This document shows, piece after piece, positions 1 to 8,773 of a DNA stretch of 64,000 nucleotides. Made by a program: the position numbers and the translations under genes. Source of the DNA: an uncultured Alistipes sp. (GTDB lineage: Bacteria > Bacteroidota > Bacteroidia > Bacteroidales > UBA932); NCBI GenBank assembly GCA_900550465.1, contig URSC01000013.1, forward strand, positions 1 through 64,000, read 5' to 3'. Under the pieces are notes generated by a model that made no database searches, was not told the DNA's origin, and was given only the letters and a program-made list of their open reading frames with translations. The stretch's first letter is position 1; each line of letters begins with the position of its first letter.

Positions 1-14
1 AAAGATGCTTGCGT

Positions 15-57
15 CATGGAAGCCTTTTTTGTCGGGAAGAGGTGACGCTATGCTTTA
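15..57. repeat. Direct repeat copy A (about 43 bp)
   Basis: First copy of an imperfect direct repeat. It begins CATGGAAGCC and ends ACGCTATGCTTTA. It differs from the copy at 128-169 by one inserted A and one T/C substitution. Function unknown; it may be a piece of a dispersed intergenic repeat. Confidence 0.8.
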
Positions 58-69
58 CCCCCATCCAAA

Positions 70-88
70 CCTTCCCCGTGGGGGAAGG
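70..88. repeat. Perfect 8-bp hairpin between the direct repeats
   Basis: CCTTCCCC, loop GTG, GGGGAAGG form a perfect stem with a 3-nt loop. No T-run follows on either strand, so it does not look like an intrinsic terminator. It sits between the two direct repeat copies and is probably part of the same element. Confidence 0.7.
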
Positions 89-127
89 CTTAGTCGCTTC
101 GCTCCGGGTATTTGTGTAGGTCACCTT

Positions 128-169
128 CATGGAGCCTTTTTTGTCGGGAAGAGGTGACGCTACGCTTTA
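128..169. repeat. Direct repeat copy B (42 bp)
   Basis: Second copy of the repeat at 15-57, in the same orientation. It begins CATGGAGCC and ends ACGCTACGCTTTA. The centre-to-centre distance is about 112 bp. Confidence 0.8.
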
Positions 170-386
170 TCTTATCTGGTTTTCGGGAGAGGCTTGAGAT
201 GAAAAGGGGTTGATTTATAGGTGTATAGCGAATCTGATTTCTCCCGAGGGGCCTTCAGAACCTTGTCTTGGGAGCGATAGGATTAGGCAAGGAGCTGATA
301 ATTAAGCATGTTGTTTGCTGCGGCGCTCCCGATGCTGAAGTGCTGTGGAATGCTGGAATCAGTGCCGTTATAGGGCCGCTGTGGTG

Positions 387-2294
387 CTACTGCAGCAGGA
401 ATGTGACGGGAACGTGCAGTCGTGCGGCCCAGTCGTGCTCGGTGTGGGCTGCGTCGGGGAAGACGCGGGTCTGCCAGTAGGGGGCGGTCCAGCCCCTGGA
501 GGTGAGGAGACTGTCGAGGCGGTCCTGGTAGGGAGGGTAGAGGGCGTCGAGTGTGGAGTCGCCGCGGTCGGTGTAGAGCAGGCGGGAGCCGGCGGCGGGA
601 AGATGGTCCGAAAGATAGCGCAGGAATGCGTCGAAGACTGTCTGGGAGATGTGCGCAGCCCTGGCGTAGTCGGCGCTGGTGATCATGGGAAGGTGGGTGG
701 ACATGCAGGCTGCTCCTCCGAATACATCGGGGTATTCGCAGAGGGCGTACATCGAGATGAGGCCGCCCATGCTGGAGCCGGCTATGAAGGTGTGCTCCCG
801 GTCGGGCAGGGTGGAGTAGCGGGAGTCGATGAAGGGCTTGAGCTCCGTGGTCAGGAAACGGAGGTATTCGTCGGCCTCATATACGTCGCAGAAGGACAGC
901 ATGTAGTCAAGTGCCTGAGCGGACGCGGAGGCGGCCGGTACGCTGTCCAGATATCCCAGCACTTTCTCGGGAAAATATTCTCCGAAGCGGTTGTTCCCGT
1001 GCGCGACGCCTACTACTATCGCAGGCGGAATCGTCCCTTCCGCGATAAGCCTTCCCATCACTTCGTCCACCTGCCATTCCTGGCCGTTCCATGTCCATGT
1101 GTCGTCGAAGAGCATCTGGCCGTCGTGCATGTACAGCACCGGATATTTCTCACGCGGGGAGTATCCGTCGGGCAGCCATACGTAGACCTGACGGGGACTC
1201 ATGTGCCCGGATTCGAACTGAGGATATTCCTCGACCCGGCCGTATGCAGTGTGGATTTCCGAGCCGTCCTTGAGCATGTCGATGACTCCGCCGTCGTAGA
1301 TGAGATATCCGCGCAGGTCGCCGCGCGAGCCGATGAACCTGGCTGCTGCATCCTTGCCCAGAACCATGCAGTAGGTGGCGTATGCGTCGGAGAGGGCTCC
1401 GCCCCGGGCTGTGTCGGTCGATATTACGGTGGCGCTCAGCAGGTCGTGCTGTACGGGATATCCGGTCACGGGGTTGATGGAGTGGGAGTATTTCTTGCCG
1501 TCCACTATGAAATATTTGCGGTAGTTGCCTGAGGTGGTGATGCCGCAGTCCGTCAGGTCCAGGAATTTCTGTACGTTCTCTCCCGCTGTCTGAGAACCGT
1601 CAACCGGTGCGTCAATGCCGATTCTCCACGGCTTGCCTGAAGGATTGAGTCCCTTACAGACTATCTCCATGCCCACCTCGACCAGATAGTCCTGCACTCC
1701 TAGGCTGTCCAGCAGGTCCGCCACCACATCGCAGGTATAGCCCTGGGCTATGGCGTTGAAGTTGAGCTGTACCCTGGGATCCTTCCTGATTATCCGGCCT
1801 TCTTCCAGAGTCAGCAGGTCCATGCCCGTGAATTCCAGCAGGGAGTCCACTATGCGGGCTGTGCGGGCGTCATCCCGCAGGCTGTCAAGTCCGGAGGGGT
1901 CCTTGAATCCGAATCCCCAGAAGTCGAACAGCGGTCCTCCGCTCACGTCGAACAGCCCCCCTGTCTCCTCCCACAGTTTCCTGGACATATCGAACAGCTC
2001 GAGGAAATACCTGTCAGGAACGATGTTCTCCCCGCGGTTGAACCTGGAGAGGAGCGAGCCCTTATTGTAGCCTGAGATTGAGAAGTCTATGTCCTGCAGA
2101 CGGCGGGATACCAGTGATATTACGGTGTCCTCGTCCACCCCTGCCGCGGGCGCGGAATATATTATATGGAATGTGCCGCCCTGGGCGAATCCCTCGATGC
2201 GGCGGTATTCCGGACGGGAGCTGCATGAACTTAGAGCCGATGACAGAACAGCTGTCGCGGCAATCAAAAGGAGGCAGTGGCGCATAGATGGCAT
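387..2294 (-). CDS. ApbE-like lipoprotein fused to an esterase domain
   Basis: The 635-residue product has two domains. The N-terminal half resembles FAD:protein FMN transferase (ApbE), which attaches FMN to Thr/Ser of exported flavoproteins: a lipobox LSSC with Cys at 24, HSINPVTGYP and the metal-binding LSDAYAT region. The C-terminal half, from about residue 355, is a Fes/EstD-type alpha/beta hydrolase with nucleophile Ser508 in GSSMGG and a likely catalytic His at 617 or 620. The start at 2294 gives a clean lipoprotein signal; an ATG at 2345 lies upstream of the proposed promoter and is rejected. A start nine bases later (MRHC) is also possible. The ApbE motif lysine before GY is Gln here. 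No Nqr or Rnf partner genes are in the window, so the flavinylated target is unknown. Confidence 0.85.
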   Translation of the reverse strand: MPSMRHCLLLIAATAVLSSALSSCSSRPEYRRIEGFAQGGTFHIIYSAPAAGVDEDTVISLVSRRLQDIDFSISGYNKGSLLSRFNRGENIVPDRYFLELFDMSRKLWEETGGLFDVSGGPLFDFWGFGFKDPSGLDSLRDDARTARIVDSLLEFTGMDLLTLEEGRIIRKDPRVQLNFNAIAQGYTCDVVADLLDSLGVQDYLVEVGMEIVCKGLNPSGKPWRIGIDAPVDGSQTAGENVQKFLDLTDCGITTSGNYRKYFIVDGKKYSHSINPVTGYPVQHDLLSATVISTDTARGGALSDAYATYCMVLGKDAAARFIGSRGDLRGYLIYDGGVIDMLKDGSEIHTAYGRVEEYPQFESGHMSPRQVYVWLPDGYSPREKYPVLYMHDGQMLFDDTWTWNGQEWQVDEVMGRLIAEGTIPPAIVVGVAHGNNRFGEYFPEKVLGYLDSVPAASASAQALDYMLSFCDVYEADEYLRFLTTELKPFIDSRYSTLPDREHTFIAGSSMGGLISMYALCEYPDVFGGAACMSTHLPMITSADYARAAHISQTVFDAFLRYLSDHLPAAGSRLLYTDRGDSTLDALYPPYQDRLDSLLTSRGWTAPYWQTRVFPDAAHTEHDWAARLHVPVTFLLQ

Positions 2295-2317
2295 GATTTT
2301 AGTAAATTTGTTTTCAG

Positions 2318-2350
2318 TTTGCAAAACTAAGAAAAATTGATGCATATTTG
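2318..2350 (+). promoter_or_regulatory. Promoter for the FISUMP lipoprotein gene
   Basis: TTTG at 2318-2321, a 21-bp spacer, then CATATTTG at 2343-2350, seven of eight matches to TAnnTTTG. The start codon follows 26 nt later at 2377. Confidence 0.55.
2322..2329 (-). promoter_or_regulatory. -7 box for the ApbE-esterase gene
   Basis: On the minus strand this reads TAGTTTTG, an exact match to the Bacteroidota -7 consensus TAnnTTTG, about 28 nt upstream of the start at 2294. No good -33 element is seen. It overlaps the divergent promoter at 2318-2350. Confidence 0.5.
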
Positions 2351-2376
2351 TACCTTGAATTTATTTGAAAGGAAAA

Positions 2377-3435
2377 ATGGATAGAAAGAGTTTGAGAATA
2401 CTTGCCATCCTACCGGTGCTTCTGGCAGTAATGCTGACAGGCTGTAAAAAGGACGAAGATGATGACAGACTGTCGATGAGCGGTGATCTGAATTTTGATT
2501 TTCCCTCCTATGCAGTGGTGGGGCAGAAAGTGGAGTCGTATGTCTCAGGTATTACCACGCCCAGCGGGTCGGACCTGGAGTATTTCTGGGTGTCGTCGGA
2601 TATTGAGCTGGACGGGACGGATACCGATACACTGACGGGACAGGCGGTGAGCATGACTCTGCCCGATGAGCCGGGGCTGTATTCGATAACGGCGTATGCC
2701 CGTTCCAAGTCGGGCGAATATTACTCGCGTTCACGCACTTCATCTGTACAGGTGATTACCACTGATGCGGGAGGCGTGGCCGGATGGACACCGGGCACGG
2801 ATACAATAAAGGACAGGCGTGACGGACAGGTTTACCAGTACCGTCGTTACGGCAACCTCGACTGGTTCACCCAGAACCTGCTGTATGACGGAGCGCATGA
2901 CGGCCTTACTCTCGGCAGGCCTTATGACGACTCGGATGGGATTGACAGGATATTCGGCCGCCTGTACTCCTGGCAGGACGCCACTCTCGGCGAGTCCGGC
3001 AGCGGCCTTGGCGGAGGACCTCAGGGAGCGTGTCCTGAAGGATGGTCGGTCCCCACGGTCGAGGACTGGGAGGACCTTGCCCTGGCGGTGGGTAAAACAG
3101 AGGTGGATTTCTATGATCACTGGGACGGTATAGGAGAGGTTCTGTCCGCCCCCATAACCGTCAATGAATCGGCCATGTGGCCCTATTCTCCCGACAACCT
3201 GCACACAAACACCGCCGGATGGAACGGCTTCCCCACAGGCAACTCCAGGGACAATTACGGGGAGTACGAGAATATAGCCTCCTACGGTATGTGGTGGGCT
3301 TCTTCTGAGATGGAGAACGGAATGGTTCCCTACCGTTTCATTTACTACAACACCGATACATTCGATGTCTACTATACGGACAAGACAAGCTACGGTGTCT
3401 CGGTTCGCTGTGTCAGACTGGCGCAGGAACAGTAA
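2377..3435 (+). CDS. FISUMP-domain lipoprotein
   Basis: A 352-residue predicted lipoprotein with lipobox LTGC (Cys about residue 23) followed by acidic residues. The middle region looks like an immunoglobulin-like or PKD-like surface domain. The C-terminal region carries the hallmarks of the FISUMP (Fibrobacter succinogenes major paralogous) domain: GACPEGWSVPT, FPTGNS, WWASSE and a terminal VRCVR. The family is found on cell surfaces and its function is unknown. An upstream in-frame TTG at 2365 is less likely than ATG 2377, which has AAAGGAAA just before it. The lemA gene follows 35 nt later in the same direction. Confidence 0.8.
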   Translation: MDRKSLRILAILPVLLAVMLTGCKKDEDDDRLSMSGDLNFDFPSYAVVGQKVESYVSGITTPSGSDLEYFWVSSDIELDGTDTDTLTGQAVSMTLPDEPGLYSITAYARSKSGEYYSRSRTSSVQVITTDAGGVAGWTPGTDTIKDRRDGQVYQYRRYGNLDWFTQNLLYDGAHDGLTLGRPYDDSDGIDRIFGRLYSWQDATLGESGSGLGGGPQGACPEGWSVPTVEDWEDLALAVGKTEVDFYDHWDGIGEVLSAPITVNESAMWPYSPDNLHTNTAGWNGFPTGNSRDNYGEYENIASYGMWWASSEMENGMVPYRFIYYNTDTFDVYYTDKTSYGVSVRCVRLAQEQ

Positions 3436-3470
3436 GCAAAACAGACTGTATAATCACAATGATATAGAAA

Positions 3471-4064
3471 ATGAAAAAAGGTTATGTAATACTCATCGTC
3501 ATCGTGGCGGTGGTGCTGGTCCTGTTCTTCTGGATCAAAGGAATGTATAACTCCATGGTGCGCACGGACGAGACCGTTTCCCAGGCATGGGCCCAGGTGG
3601 AGAATGTCTATCAGCGCAGGGCCGATCTGGTTCCCAATCTCGTGGCTACGGTCAAGGGTTACGCCGAGCATGAGTCGTCGACTCTCGAGGCAGTGGTGGA
3701 GGCCAGGGCCAAGGCCACTCAGGCTACAGTCGACCCCTCCACTCTTTCCGAGGAGGAGCTCGCCCGCTTCATGAGTGCCCAGAATGAACTCGGAACCGCC
3801 ATCGGACGTCTGCTCGTCTCAGTCGAGCGCTACCCCGACCTGAAGGCCAACCAGAACTTCCTGGAACTCCAGGCCCAGCTTGAGGGTACCGAGAACCGGA
3901 TCACCGTCGAGCGTCAGAAATTCAACGAGGCGGCCCGCAACTACAACGTGACCATCCGCCGCTTCCCCAACAACATCTTCGCCGGCATGTTCGGCTTCGA
4001 GAAGAAGGGTTACTTCGAGGCTTCCGAGGGAGCCGAGCAGGCACCCGTAGTCAGCTTCGAGTGA
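3471..4064 (+). CDS. lemA: LemA family protein
   Basis: A 197-residue protein with one N-terminal membrane anchor (about residues 5-23) and then the helical LemA core, including ETVSQAWAQVENVYQRR and DLVPNLV, which are typical of the family. Length is usual. Its biochemical function is not known; in many bacteria it is encoded beside TPM-domain proteins, as here. The stop codon overlaps the start of the next gene by 4 nt (ATGA), so the genes are almost certainly translated from one mRNA. Confidence 0.93.
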   Translation: MKKGYVILIVIVAVVLVLFFWIKGMYNSMVRTDETVSQAWAQVENVYQRRADLVPNLVATVKGYAEHESSTLEAVVEARAKATQATVDPSTLSEEELARFMSAQNELGTAIGRLLVSVERYPDLKANQNFLELQAQLEGTENRITVERQKFNEAARNYNVTIRRFPNNIFAGMFGFEKKGYFEASEGAEQAPVVSFE

Positions 4065-4507
4065 TGACTGCCGGGGATCTGCTCAGGAAGGAGAGCAAGG
4101 AGGCCCTGGTAAGGGCCATTCAGACAGCGGAGAAGAATACCTCCGGCGAGATCCGCGTGCACCTGGAGCAGGTGTGCAAGGGCGACCCCTGCCTGCGGGC
4201 AGCCTACGTATTCTCAAAACTGGGGATGTTCCGGACCAAGGACCGCAACGGAGTGCTCATCTACCTTGCCCTCAAGTCCCACAAGTTCGCCATTATCGGG
4301 GACTCGGGGATCAATGAGAAGGTCGGCGCCGGTTTCTGGAACGAGGTCAAGGACGGCATGGCCGCGGATTTCCGCTCGGGGGACTTCACGGGCGGTATGT
4401 CCAGGGCGGTGCTGGCGGTGGGAGAGAAACTCAAGGCTTTCTTCCCGTATCAGAAAGACGATGTCAATGAACTTCCGGACGATATTTCCTATGAGGACAA
4501 TCAGTAG
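4061..4507 (+). CDS. TPM-domain protein, cytosolic type
   Basis: A 148-residue protein that is a single TPM (formerly DUF477) domain: SGEIRVHLE, then VLIYLALKSHKFAIIGDSGINEKVG, and the closing DFTGGM segment. It has no signal peptide, unlike the paralog downstream. It overlaps lemA by 4 nt and the next TPM gene by 17 nt, forming a three-gene cluster. TPM proteins have been linked to phosphatase or membrane-protein quality-control roles, but no substrate can be inferred here. Confidence 0.85.
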   Translation: MMTAGDLLRKESKEALVRAIQTAEKNTSGEIRVHLEQVCKGDPCLRAAYVFSKLGMFRTKDRNGVLIYLALKSHKFAIIGDSGINEKVGAGFWNEVKDGMAADFRSGDFTGGMSRAVLAVGEKLKAFFPYQKDDVNELPDDISYEDNQ

Positions 4508-5300
4508 AATATTCAGGTCCATCCCGCTCCTCGCCGCAGTCCTGGCGCTGACGGTGAGCGCTTCTGCACAGATTCCCCCCAAGCCCTCCGTGCCCAGGGC
4601 GGTAAATGACTTCGCGGGGGTGTTCTCCCGCTCCGACGCGGAGTATATGAACCGGGTGCTGGTGGATTTCGCCGACTCGACTTCCAACCGTATCGTAGTG
4701 GTGACGGTCGATGACCTCGACGGCATGGAGCCGGCTATGTTCGCATACGAAATAGGGGAGCAGTGGGGCGTAGGCTCGGATAAATTCGATAATGGGGTGG
4801 TGGTGCTGGTCAAGCCCAAGACCTCCCGCTCCTCCGGTCAGGTCTACATAGCGGTGGGTTACGGTCTGGAAGGGGCGATTCCGGATGCCATAGCCAAACG
4901 TATCGTAGAGAACGAGATGATTCCCCGTTTCAGGGAGAATGACTATACAGGTGGTGTGGCGGCGGCCCTGAATGTACTGATGCGGCTCGCGGCCGGAGAG
5001 ATATCATACAAGGAATATGAGGACTCCATCGGCACTGGCGGCTCGATAGCGATGATAGTCTTCGGACTGCTGTTCGTCCTGATAATAATCGGGGCACTCT
5101 TCGGCAACAACGGCCCCAGGAACATCAGCAGCGGCGGCAGCCGTACGTCCTCGGTGGCGGATGCGATATTCTGGTCATCCATGCTGGGGGGCAGCCGCGG
5201 CGGCAGCGGTTTCGGCGGAGGCGGCGGTTTCTCCGGCGGCTTCGGCGGCGGTTTCGGAGGCGGCTCATTCGGTGGAGGCGGAGCCGGCGGAAGTTGGTAG
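4491..5300 (+). CDS. Exported TPM-domain protein with Gly-rich tail (YgcG type)
   Basis: The 269-residue product has a signal peptide ending near SASAQ, a TPM domain (about 30-165), one transmembrane segment near 185-205, and a very glycine-rich tail with repeated GGG/FGG units. This is the standard architecture of YgcG-like TPM proteins. The ATG at 4491 lies inside the end of the previous gene, giving a 17-nt overlap; the open frame extends further upstream to 4266 but only this start yields a signal peptide. It is convergent with phoH, with only 10 nt between stops. Confidence 0.88.
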   Translation: MRTISRIFRSIPLLAAVLALTVSASAQIPPKPSVPRAVNDFAGVFSRSDAEYMNRVLVDFADSTSNRIVVVTVDDLDGMEPAMFAYEIGEQWGVGSDKFDNGVVVLVKPKTSRSSGQVYIAVGYGLEGAIPDAIAKRIVENEMIPRFRENDYTGGVAAALNVLMRLAAGEISYKEYEDSIGTGGSIAMIVFGLLFVLIIIGALFGNNGPRNISSGGSRTSSVADAIFWSSMLGGSRGGSGFGGGGGFSGGFGGGFGGGSFGGGGAGGSW

Positions 5301-5310
5301 AAAGGCCCCG

Positions 5311-6276
5311 CTAAGCCTCCTCGACTTTGTCGAACGCCTTGATGATCTTGGTGACGAGCGGATGCCGCACCATGTCCTCTGTCCCGAAATTGATAACGGC
5401 AATACCTTTTATATTCCGTACCAGATCGACTCCGCGCATCAGCCCGGAGTCTTTTTTATTGGGCAGGTCTATCTGGGTGGCGTCACCGGTGACGATGAAC
5501 TTGGCGTTGCAGCCCATGCGGGTCAGGAACATCTTCAACTGTCCCAGGGAGGTGTTCTGGGCCTCGTCCAGGATGACGAAGGCGCTGTCCAGGGTGCGGC
5601 CCCTCATGTAGGCCAGCGGCGCTATCTGAATGATGCCCTCCTCCATGAGTATCTGCAGCTTGCGGGGATGGATCATGTCGTGCAGGGCATCGTACAGGGG
5701 CTGGAGGTAAGGGTCCAGCTTCTCCTTCATGTCGCCGGGCAGGAATCCCAGTCTCTCGCCGGCCTCCACTGCCGGGCGGGTGAGTATCAGTTTCTTTACT
5801 TCCTTGTTTTTCAACGCCCTGACAGCCAGTGCGATGGCTGTGTACGTCTTACCTGTGCCTGCCGGGCCGAGGGCGAAGATGAGGTCGTTGCGGTAGTACT
5901 CGTCGACCAGACGGCGCTGGTTGCGGGTGCGGGCCTTAACGATGCGGCCCTCATTGCCGTAGACGATGTTGTAGTATTCCTCATTGTGCGCCGGCTCCCT
6001 TTCCTCGAGCTCCGAGGGATAGGTCTGCCAGTCGAGCATTCTCTCCAGGTCGCTGTCGCTGACCCCGCCTCCCCTGCGGAGGATGGCCGTGAGGGCCTGT
6101 ATTCTCTGCGAGAGCAGCTCCACCTGCTCGTCCGGCCCCTCGAGCCTGATGTCCGTCCCCCGGGCGATTATCCTCACTTCGGGGAAATAGTGTCTCATTC
6201 TGTCCAGCTTCCGGTCATTGACCCCGTAGACGTCCACGGAGTCAAGACCCTCGATTGATATTGTCTTTTCTGTCAT
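5311..6276 (-). CDS. phoH: PhoH-family ATPase
   Basis: A 321-residue PhoH-like protein. A short N-terminal nucleic-acid-binding-like region (about 1-75) precedes the P-loop core with Walker A GPAGTGKT at 137-144 and Walker B FVILDEAQN near 212-220, plus the TGDATQIDLP segment typical of the family. PhoH proteins are cytosolic ATPases associated with RNA metabolism and, in some species, phosphate starvation. The start lies 3 nt downstream of the capA stop codon, so the two are probably cotranscribed. Confidence 0.94.
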   Translation of the reverse strand: MTEKTISIEGLDSVDVYGVNDRKLDRMRHYFPEVRIIARGTDIRLEGPDEQVELLSQRIQALTAILRRGGGVSDSDLERMLDWQTYPSELEEREPAHNEEYYNIVYGNEGRIVKARTRNQRRLVDEYYRNDLIFALGPAGTGKTYTAIALAVRALKNKEVKKLILTRPAVEAGERLGFLPGDMKEKLDPYLQPLYDALHDMIHPRKLQILMEEGIIQIAPLAYMRGRTLDSAFVILDEAQNTSLGQLKMFLTRMGCNAKFIVTGDATQIDLPNKKDSGLMRGVDLVRNIKGIAVINFGTEDMVRHPLVTKIIKAFDKVEEA

Positions 6277-6279
6277 ATT

Positions 6280-7299
6280 CTATTGTTCAAACAATGGTTT
6301 CAGTCGGTTGTAAGTCTCTATCATCCTGTCATAGTTCCAGCCGCCGAGGAATTCCTCCTTCCTGTTCAGAAATTCCTTGACCGGGAGTACGGTGTACTGT
6401 TCCCCGTAACCGCCCGGGCGGGAGCACCACAGCGGCAGTGCCTCTCCTCCGGCCACGTATGCCAGCCCCCAGAATGTGACGGCGATGTCCAGGCGGTAGG
6501 CCAGGCCGAGCTCGGTGTCGCGGCGGCTCATGTTGGAAATGAGATTGCCCAGTGAGTAGACCACAGGCAGCTCGGCCCGCTGGACTACATGGGGGTGAGT
6601 CCCTATGACGACGTCCGCTCCCCATTCCAGCAGTCTTCCGGCCCATTCCTTCTGCCTGACGGATGGCTCGGTGACGTATTCGGGACCCCAGTGCGGCAGG
6701 GCTATGATGATGTCTGCTCCGGCCTCCTGTGCCCTGCGGATGGCCTCCCGGACGGCGCCGCTCTCCATTTTATTGACGATGAAGGGGGGAGGAACGCTCA
6801 CTCCGTTTGTGCCGTAGGTGAAATTGACGAAGGCCACTCTGGCTCCGCCGATGTCTGTGATGAAGGGGTTGGCCGAGGCCTCGGACAGGCTGTCCCTGTA
6901 GATGCCGGTGAAAGGAACTCCTAGGGCCTCATAGCGGTCAATGGACGAGGCCAGTCCGCGGCGTCCTCTGTCGCAGATGTGGTTGTTGGCGCACAGGAAG
7001 AGGTCCACTCCGGCGTCAGCGGCCTCCTCTGCCAGGGACTCGGGGGCTGAGAATGAGGGGTATCCTGTGTAGGGAGGGCCTCCCAGGCAGAATTCCATGT
7101 TGGCTACGGTGAAGTCCGCCGCGTCAATCATAGGCTGTATGTGGCGGAAATAGGAGGAGTAGTCATAAGAGGCGGACTGGAGGGTGTCGGAGCCGGGTAT
7201 GAGCGCGGAATGAAGCTGCTGCCTGTGCTGCATGATGTCCCCCAGGAAGAGGACCGACACGGTGTCGACAATGGCCAGCAGTAAGCTCAGGGACGGCAT
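6280..7299 (-). CDS. CapA-family metallophosphatase-like protein
   Basis: A 339-residue protein with the CapA fold: FLGDIM near the N-terminus, ANMEFCLGG, CANNHICDRG, LPHWGPEY and GTHPHVVQ, which together form the metal-binding motifs. CapA proteins are linked to polyglutamate capsule synthesis in Bacillus, but most Bacteroidota homologues have no proven role. The N-terminus MPSLSLLLAIVDT is short and hydrophobic, possibly a poor signal peptide. It sits 3 nt after the DUF389 stop and 3 nt before phoH. Confidence 0.88.
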   Translation of the reverse strand: MPSLSLLLAIVDTVSVLFLGDIMQHRQQLHSALIPGSDTLQSASYDYSSYFRHIQPMIDAADFTVANMEFCLGGPPYTGYPSFSAPESLAEEAADAGVDLFLCANNHICDRGRRGLASSIDRYEALGVPFTGIYRDSLSEASANPFITDIGGARVAFVNFTYGTNGVSVPPPFIVNKMESGAVREAIRRAQEAGADIIIALPHWGPEYVTEPSVRQKEWAGRLLEWGADVVIGTHPHVVQRAELPVVYSLGNLISNMSRRDTELGLAYRLDIAVTFWGLAYVAGGEALPLWCSRPGGYGEQYTVLPVKEFLNRKEEFLGGWNYDRMIETYNRLKPLFEQ

Positions 7300-7302
7300 C
7301 GG

Positions 7303-8661
7303 CTACTGCTGCAACAGTTTGACATTCTCGAAGTCCAGGCGGACGGTGAGCCACTTCCGGAGTTTTTCCATATTCTCCTGGGATATGGTGCGTCCGGCCT
7401 TCAGTATGATGATGATCTCCTCTGTCCTTCCAAGGGAGTCGGTGCTGATGGAGTATCCGCGTGTGAGAGTGACGTCGGACAGGGACGGGTACTGGGCCAT
7501 CAGCTCGTTGGTTATCTGCTCGTACGGCAGTTCCTTGGCCTGATATGCCTGAAGTTCTTTCCTCATGTCGGAGATGATCTGCTCGCGCTTCTGTATCTCC
7601 TGGTCGCTGCGCTCGTAGATGCTCTGGATGGCCACTCTGTCGGTCATCTCGTTCTGGTCTGTGGCGGCCCTCTGGGTGATGATGAGCTGGTCGTCGGTCA
7701 GGCCGAAATCATGGGCGGAGCGGTAAAGGGAGCTGAGCTGGTCTTGTCCCAGGGCCTCTCCGGCAATGAACAGTTCCAGTTTGGGCGGTTTGCTGTGGGA
7801 GTAGATGTCGTAGTCGTAGATGTAGCTGCGGGCCATTTCCTTGTTCTCGGCGATGAATTCCTTGGCAGTGTGGTTGAAGTTGTTCTCCCTGATCATGATG
7901 ACGGCTGAGTAGACGCTGGGCGCAACGATAATTATGGTCAACGCGGCTACCCAGCGGCTGACTCTCTTCTTTCTGGCCGGGTCGGTGAATGTAGCCATGG
8001 GAAACTTGAGGTACTTGACCGTCAGGAAAGTGGCTATCGCAATGAAGATACTGTTGATGAAGAACAGGTACATCGCTCCGGCAAAGTATTTCAGGCTTCC
8101 CGAGGCCAGTCCGAAACCCGCTGTGCAGAGCGGAGGCATGAGTGCTGTGGCTATGGCTACACCTGAGATTACAGTGCCCTTGTCCTTGCGGCTGATCTCT
8201 ATGATGCCTGCAAAACCTCCGAAAAGTGCTATCAGTACGTCGTATATGGTAGGGTTGGTGCGGGCCAGAAGTTCAGTCGGGTTCTCCAGCTCCAGAGGTG
8301 ATACCAGGAAGTATATGCTGGAGGCCAGGATACTGATGACGACCATTATCAGCAGATTCTTGAAAGCGGTCTTGATGAAGGACGTATCGTTGGTTCCGAG
8401 ACCGTAGCCTATGCCGAAGATAGGACCCATGAGGGGGGATACGAGCATGGCTCCGATGATGACGGGTATGGAGTTGGTATTGAGGCCTACGGACGCTATT
8501 ACGATGGCGAAGGCCAGGATGTATGCGTTCGGTCCCTTGAACTCTATGTTGCTGCGGATATACTGTGAGGCTTTATCGGTATCGATGTGTTCGTTGAGGT
8601 TGACGATGTTGCCGATATGGTCTCTCAGACTGCCGAAAAAATGCTTTAGACTATTATCCAT
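7303..8661 (-). CDS. DUF389 membrane protein with C-terminal cytosolic region
   Basis: A 452-residue protein. Residues about 40-260 form the DUF389 membrane domain, with several hydrophobic segments and the signatures IVIASVGLNTNS, GAMLVSPLMGPI and SGVAIATALMPPLC. After the last membrane segment (near 235-255) a soluble tail of about 190 residues contains a charged coiled-coil-like stretch around QEIQKREQIISDMRKEL. DUF389 function is unsettled. It is the first gene of a three-gene minus-strand cluster with capA and phoH. Confidence 0.88.
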   Translation of the reverse strand: MDNSLKHFFGSLRDHIGNIVNLNEHIDTDKASQYIRSNIEFKGPNAYILAFAIVIASVGLNTNSIPVIIGAMLVSPLMGPIFGIGYGLGTNDTSFIKTAFKNLLIMVVISILASSIYFLVSPLELENPTELLARTNPTIYDVLIALFGGFAGIIEISRKDKGTVISGVAIATALMPPLCTAGFGLASGSLKYFAGAMYLFFINSIFIAIATFLTVKYLKFPMATFTDPARKKRVSRWVAALTIIIVAPSVYSAVIMIRENNFNHTAKEFIAENKEMARSYIYDYDIYSHSKPPKLELFIAGEALGQDQLSSLYRSAHDFGLTDDQLIITQRAATDQNEMTDRVAIQSIYERSDQEIQKREQIISDMRKELQAYQAKELPYEQITNELMAQYPSLSDVTLTRGYSISTDSLGRTEEIIIILKAGRTISQENMEKLRKWLTVRLDFENVKLLQQ

Positions 8662-8701
8662 CCGACAATTTTTAAATTTACGCGGTAAATATACATTTTT
8701 T

Positions 8702-8733
8702 TTTGCGGCAATGCTATTATTTGAGTACTTTTG
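8702..8733 (+). promoter_or_regulatory. Promoter for the SPOR lipoprotein gene
   Basis: TTTG at 8702-8705, a 20-bp spacer, and TACTTTTG at 8726-8733: exact matches to both Bacteroidota promoter elements. The start codon is 40 nt downstream. Confidence 0.75.
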
Positions 8734-8773
8734 TTGGATATATTGAAATGGTAAAACTTAATAATTGTCAGTA

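Larger units (their letters stand above)
1..386. other. Non-coding stretch with direct repeats
   Basis: No convincing gene is seen. The stretch holds an imperfect direct repeat (15-57 and 128-169), a perfect short hairpin between the copies (70-88), and the region downstream of the ApbE-esterase gene, whose stop codon is at 387-389. A 7-bp inverted pair GGGAGCG/CGCTCCC lies around 271-333 but its loop of about 50 nt is too long to call a terminator. Short reading frames here lack family features and a promoter. Confidence 0.6.

Noticed and set aside
15..169. Direct repeats as a CRISPR remnant
   Set aside because: Only two copies, spacer of about 70 bp, no cas genes and no regular array.
271..333. 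Terminator formed by GGGAGCG and CGCTCCC
   Set aside because: The loop is about 50 nt and no T-run follows.
5161..6258. 365-codon plus-strand frame across the TPM gene end and phoH
   Set aside because: It is a shadow of the Gly-rich TPM tail and the antisense of phoH; no motif and no start context.
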